In this document: piece after piece, positions 61,464-64,000 of the stretch
Layout of the letters: each line of letters starts with the position of its first letter
Numbering within the stretch: position 1 is the first letter of the stretch
Assembly: GCF_024168485.1 (NCBI RefSeq)
Contig: NZ_JALJVY010000001.1
Location: forward strand, 310,001 to 374,000
From: Sphingobium sp. OAS761
GTDB taxonomy: Bacteria; Pseudomonadota; Alphaproteobacteria; Sphingomonadales; Sphingomonadaceae
DNA length: 64,000 bases
Reading direction: 5' to 3'
Notes under the pieces: model-generated
Database searches by the model: none
The model's input: the letters and a program-made list of their open reading frames with translations, nothing else
Told to the model about the DNA's origin: nothing
Translations under genes and position numbers: made by a program

Positions 61464-62093
61464 TCAGCCCTTTTGCTGCATCTCCGCGATCAAGGCGCCG
61501 TCAATCTCCTTCTGCCGCCGATAGGCGGGCCGGGCGCGCAGGCGTTCTGCATAGGCTTCGAAGGCGGGCCGGGTCGGGATCGTCTTGAAGCCCAATCCCC
61601 AGTCGACCTGCGAGCCGACATAGACGTCGGCGGCAGTGAATTGCTCCCCGCAGATCCAGCGGTCGCCCGATACCGCCCTTTCCAGTACGTCCATCGTGGC
61701 GTCGAAGCTGCCATAGCCGGCCATGCGTTCGCGCCCGTCCGGCACGACGAAGCCGAGCGCGCGGTTGGTCACAGCAGCCTCCACCGGCCCGGCGGCGAAG
61801 AAGAGCCAGCGATAATAGGCGTCGCGTTCGGCCGTGGGCGGCGCCAGGTTGGCGGCGGGAAAGGCATCGGCCAGATAGGCGCAGATGGCCGCGCATTCGG
61901 TGACGACGCGGCCCCGATGGACGATCGCGGGCACCTTGCCCATCGGATTGATCGCCAGATAGTCGGGCGACTTCATGGCGCCTTCGTAGTTCAGCAACAC
62001 GGTTTCGTAGACTTCGCCGACCTCCTCCAGCATCCAGCGGACGATCTGCCCGCGCGACATGGGGTTGGTGTAGAAAACGAGATCGAGGGACAT
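61464..62093 (-). CDS. Glutathione S-transferase family protein
   Basis: The 209-residue protein has the thioredoxin-like domain (MSLDLVFYTNPMSRGQIVRW, INPMGKVPAIVHRGRVVTEC with the cis-Pro and the glutathione-site TE). The C-terminal helical domain has ICGEQFTAADVYVGSQVDWG. It differs from the GST at 40766 and has its own transcript. The substrate is unknown. Confidence 0.94.
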   Translation of the reverse strand: MSLDLVFYTNPMSRGQIVRWMLEEVGEVYETVLLNYEGAMKSPDYLAINPMGKVPAIVHRGRVVTECAAICAYLADAFPAANLAPPTAERDAYYRWLFFAAGPVEAAVTNRALGFVVPDGRERMAGYGSFDATMDVLERAVSGDRWICGEQFTAADVYVGSQVDWGLGFKTIPTRPAFEAYAERLRARPAYRRQKEIDGALIAEMQQKG

Positions 62094-62283
62094 GGCGGCA
62101 TCCTTTCTGAATCAGGTCTGCGCATGGTGCGCCGGGTTGCCGATGGATGCCAGCGTCGGTGTGGGATTCATTTTAGCGCGCGAGAAGCGGGAGGCTGGGG
62201 GGCTTTGCGGTCATGGCTGACCGGGTCAGCCCTCTTATCGCTGAGGTTGAGCGCCAGCCCGCAAATCCACGTCGTCTATGGCA

Positions 62284-62316
62284 ACAAAAAAAGGCGACCC
62301 GAACGGGCCGCCTTTT
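62284..62316 (-). terminator. Intrinsic terminator after clpA
   Basis: On the minus strand AAAGGCGGCCC/GGGTCGCCTTT around a short loop is followed by a run of seven T. Confidence 0.88.
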
Positions 62317-62337
62317 TCGATTTGCGTGCGAACGCTC

Positions 62338-64000
62338 TTACTTCGTTCCGGCTGCCGTCTTCGCCTTGCCGCCCTTCTTGCCCTTCTTGGGCGCGGCGGG
62401 AGTGATTTCAAAGGCCAGGGCCCCAACCCCTTCGGCATCTTCCTTCATGCGGACGTGGACCTCGCCGCCATGGACCAGCTTGCCGAACAGCAGTTCCTCG
62501 GCCAGCGGCTGCTTGATCTTTTCCTGCATCAGGCGGCCCATCGGACGGGCGCCATAGAGCTTGTCATAGCCCTTGGCGGTGAGCCATTCCTTCGCCTTGT
62601 CGTCCAGCGTGATGTGGACGTCGCGATCGGCCAGTTGCAGTTCGAGTTGCAGCACGAACTTGTCGATGACGCGGGCGACGATTTCCGGCGGCAGATAGCC
62701 GAAGGGCACGATCGCATCCAGGCGGTTGCGGAATTCGGGGGTGAAGAGCTTCTTCACCGCGTCTTCCTGCACGTCGTCGCGCGACAGTTCGCCAAAACCG
62801 ATGCTTTCCTTCGCCATGTCCGACGCACCGGCATTGGTGGTCATGATGAGGATGGTGTTGCGGAAATCGACGGTCTTGCCGTGATGATCGGTCAGGCGGC
62901 CATTGTCCATCACCTGAAGCAGGATGTTGAACAGGTCGGGATGCGCCTTCTCGATTTCGTCCAGCAGCAACACGCTGTGCGGGTTCTGATCGACCGCGTC
63001 GGTCAGCAGGCCGCCCTGATCATAGCCGACATATCCCGGAGGCGCGCCGATCAGCCGGCTGACCGAATGGCGTTCCATATATTCCGACATGTCGAACCGC
63101 TGGAGCGGGATGCCGAGCAGCGTCGCGAGCTGGCGCGCCACCTCCGTCTTGCCGACGCCGGTGGGGCCGGAGAAGAGATAGTTGCCGATCGGCTTGTCGG
63201 GATCGCGCAGGCCCGCGCGCGACAGCTTGATCGCGGAGGACAGCACTTCGATCGCCTTGTCCTGCCCGAACACCACGCGCTTCAAATCCGTGGTCAGGCT
63301 TTCCAGCACGCTCTTGTCGTCGGACGACACCGTCTTGGGCGGAATGCGCGCCATGGTGGCGATCACCGCCTCGATCTCCTTGGGGGTGATCGTCTTTTTC
63401 CGCTTCGAAGGTACGACCAGCATCTGCATCGCGCCGACCTCGTCGATCACGTCGATCGCCTTGTCGGGCAGCTTGCGGTCGTTGATGTAGCGCGCCGAAA
63501 GCTCCACGGCCGCCTTGATCGCGTCCGGTGTATATTTGACGTGGTGATGCTCCTCGAACGCCGAACGCAGGCCCGCGAGGATCTTGATCGTGTCCTCGAT
63601 CGTCGGTTCGTTGACGTCGATTTTCTGGAACCGGCGCAGCAGGGCGCGGTCCTTTTCGAAATGGTTGCGGAATTCCTTGTAGGTGGTCGAGCCGATGCAG
63701 CGGATCGTGCCGCCCGACAAAGCAGGTTTCAGCAGGTTCGATGCATCCATCGCGCCGCCGCTGGTCGCGCCCGCGCCGATCACCGTGTGGATTTCATCGA
63801 TGAACAGCACCGCATGCGGCATCTTTTCCAGTTCGGTGACGACCGCCTTCAGCCGTTCCTCGAAATCGCCGCGATACCGGGTTCCGGCCAGCAGCGCGCC
63901 CATGTCGAGCGAATAGATGACCGCTTCCTTCAGCACGTCGGGCACGTCGCCCTCGACGATCTTGCGGGCCAGCCCTTCGGCGATCGCGGTCTTGCCGACG
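62338..64000 (-). CDS. clpA: ATP-dependent Clp protease ATP-binding subunit ClpA (partial)
   Basis: The frame is open to the right edge (VGKTAIAEGLARKIVEGD at 64000, the first Walker A). D1 Walker B is VLFIDEIHTVIGAG. D2 has Walker A GPTGVGKTEVARQLA and Walker B VLLLDEIEKAHPD. D2-small domain and a Lys-rich tail (KKGKKGGKAK) end the protein. The N-terminal domain and presumably clpS lie outside the window. It feeds substrates to ClpP. Confidence 0.97.
   Translation of the reverse strand, partial: VGKTAIAEGLARKIVEGDVPDVLKEAVIYSLDMGALLAGTRYRGDFEERLKAVVTELEKMPHAVLFIDEIHTVIGAGATSGGAMDASNLLKPALSGGTIRCIGSTTYKEFRNHFEKDRALLRRFQKIDVNEPTIEDTIKILAGLRSAFEEHHHVKYTPDAIKAAVELSARYINDRKLPDKAIDVIDEVGAMQMLVVPSKRKKTITPKEIEAVIATMARIPPKTVSSDDKSVLESLTTDLKRVVFGQDKAIEVLSSAIKLSRAGLRDPDKPIGNYLFSGPTGVGKTEVARQLATLLGIPLQRFDMSEYMERHSVSRLIGAPPGYVGYDQGGLLTDAVDQNPHSVLLLDEIEKAHPDLFNILLQVMDNGRLTDHHGKTVDFRNTILIMTTNAGASDMAKESIGFGELSRDDVQEDAVKKLFTPEFRNRLDAIVPFGYLPPEIVARVIDKFVLQLELQLADRDVHITLDDKAKEWLTAKGYDKLYGARPMGRLMQEKIKQPLAEELLFGKLVHGGEVHVRMKEDAEGVGALAFEITPAAPKKGKKGGKAKTAAGTK

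Noticed and set aside
1..64000. CRISPR array, rRNA or tRNA genes
   Set aside because: No regularly spaced repeats and no recognisable rRNA or complete tRNA sequence were seen.

Overview
The window is high-GC DNA (roughly 65% by eye) with alphaproteobacterial gene content, and the gene set points to Sphingomonadales (Sphingomonas/Sphingobium/Novosphingobium type). Pointers are the sucC-etfB-etfA order, UrcA and DUF2793 proteins, an RcGTA-like gene cluster, and the TauE/SafE plus TIGR02186 pair. Genus or species cannot be fixed from the sequence alone. Both edges cut genes: a YihY/BrkB membrane protein on the left and clpA on the right.

Region 1 (1-9.5 kb) is core metabolism. It holds a dihydroorotase-like gene that lacks catalytic metal ligands, coupled to pyrB; a PLP threonine dehydratase-like enzyme; a two-subunit molybdenum hydroxylase (2Fe-2S subunit and Tat-exported molybdopterin subunit); a TauE/SafE permease with its TIGR02186 partner; and a secreted or outer-membrane protein coupled to an NfrB-like glycosyltransferase.

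Region 2 (9.5-14.6 kb) is that glycosyltransferase gene, split by a 3.7-kb IS1595/ISXO2-like transposon. The transposon has perfect 26-bp terminal inverted repeats (28 bp if two more matching bases are counted) and 10-bp flanking direct repeats, and it carries several passenger genes. Removing the element and one repeat copy restores one open frame of 470 codons.

Region 3 (14.6-25 kb) contains nhaA with a structured leader, small conserved proteins, sucC with a TTTGCAAA-type operator upstream, etfBA, small stress or envelope proteins, a cold-shock protein, a terminase-small-subunit-like regulator, a ParE-type toxin-antitoxin pair, and an AT-richer orphan gene beside a duplicated uvrA tail.

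Region 4 (25-41.5 kb) holds uvrA, an MmeI-like restriction-modification enzyme with an AT-rich inserted recognition domain next to an Mrr endonuclease, an RTX-type secreted protein with five C-terminal repeats, a Gln/Arg/Ala-rich lipoprotein, a small-molecule kinase, UrcA, a SulP transporter with a folded leader, and a glutathione S-transferase.

Region 5 (41.5-57.8 kb) is an RcGTA-type gene transfer agent cluster: terminase, portal, protease, connectors, tail, tape measure, baseplate and cell-wall hydrolase genes, mostly joined by ATGA/GTGA overlaps. It is damaged or remodelled. No major capsid gene follows the protease, a truncated tail-fibre gene with an S74 chaperone domain is fused there instead, the gp15-like baseplate gene has a -1 frame change, and three cell-envelope-type genes are inserted.

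Region 6 (57.8-64 kb) returns to core genes: an OmpA-family porin, Cu/Zn superoxide dismutase, ThpR, a Bax-inhibitor-1 family protein, a second glutathione S-transferase and clpA.
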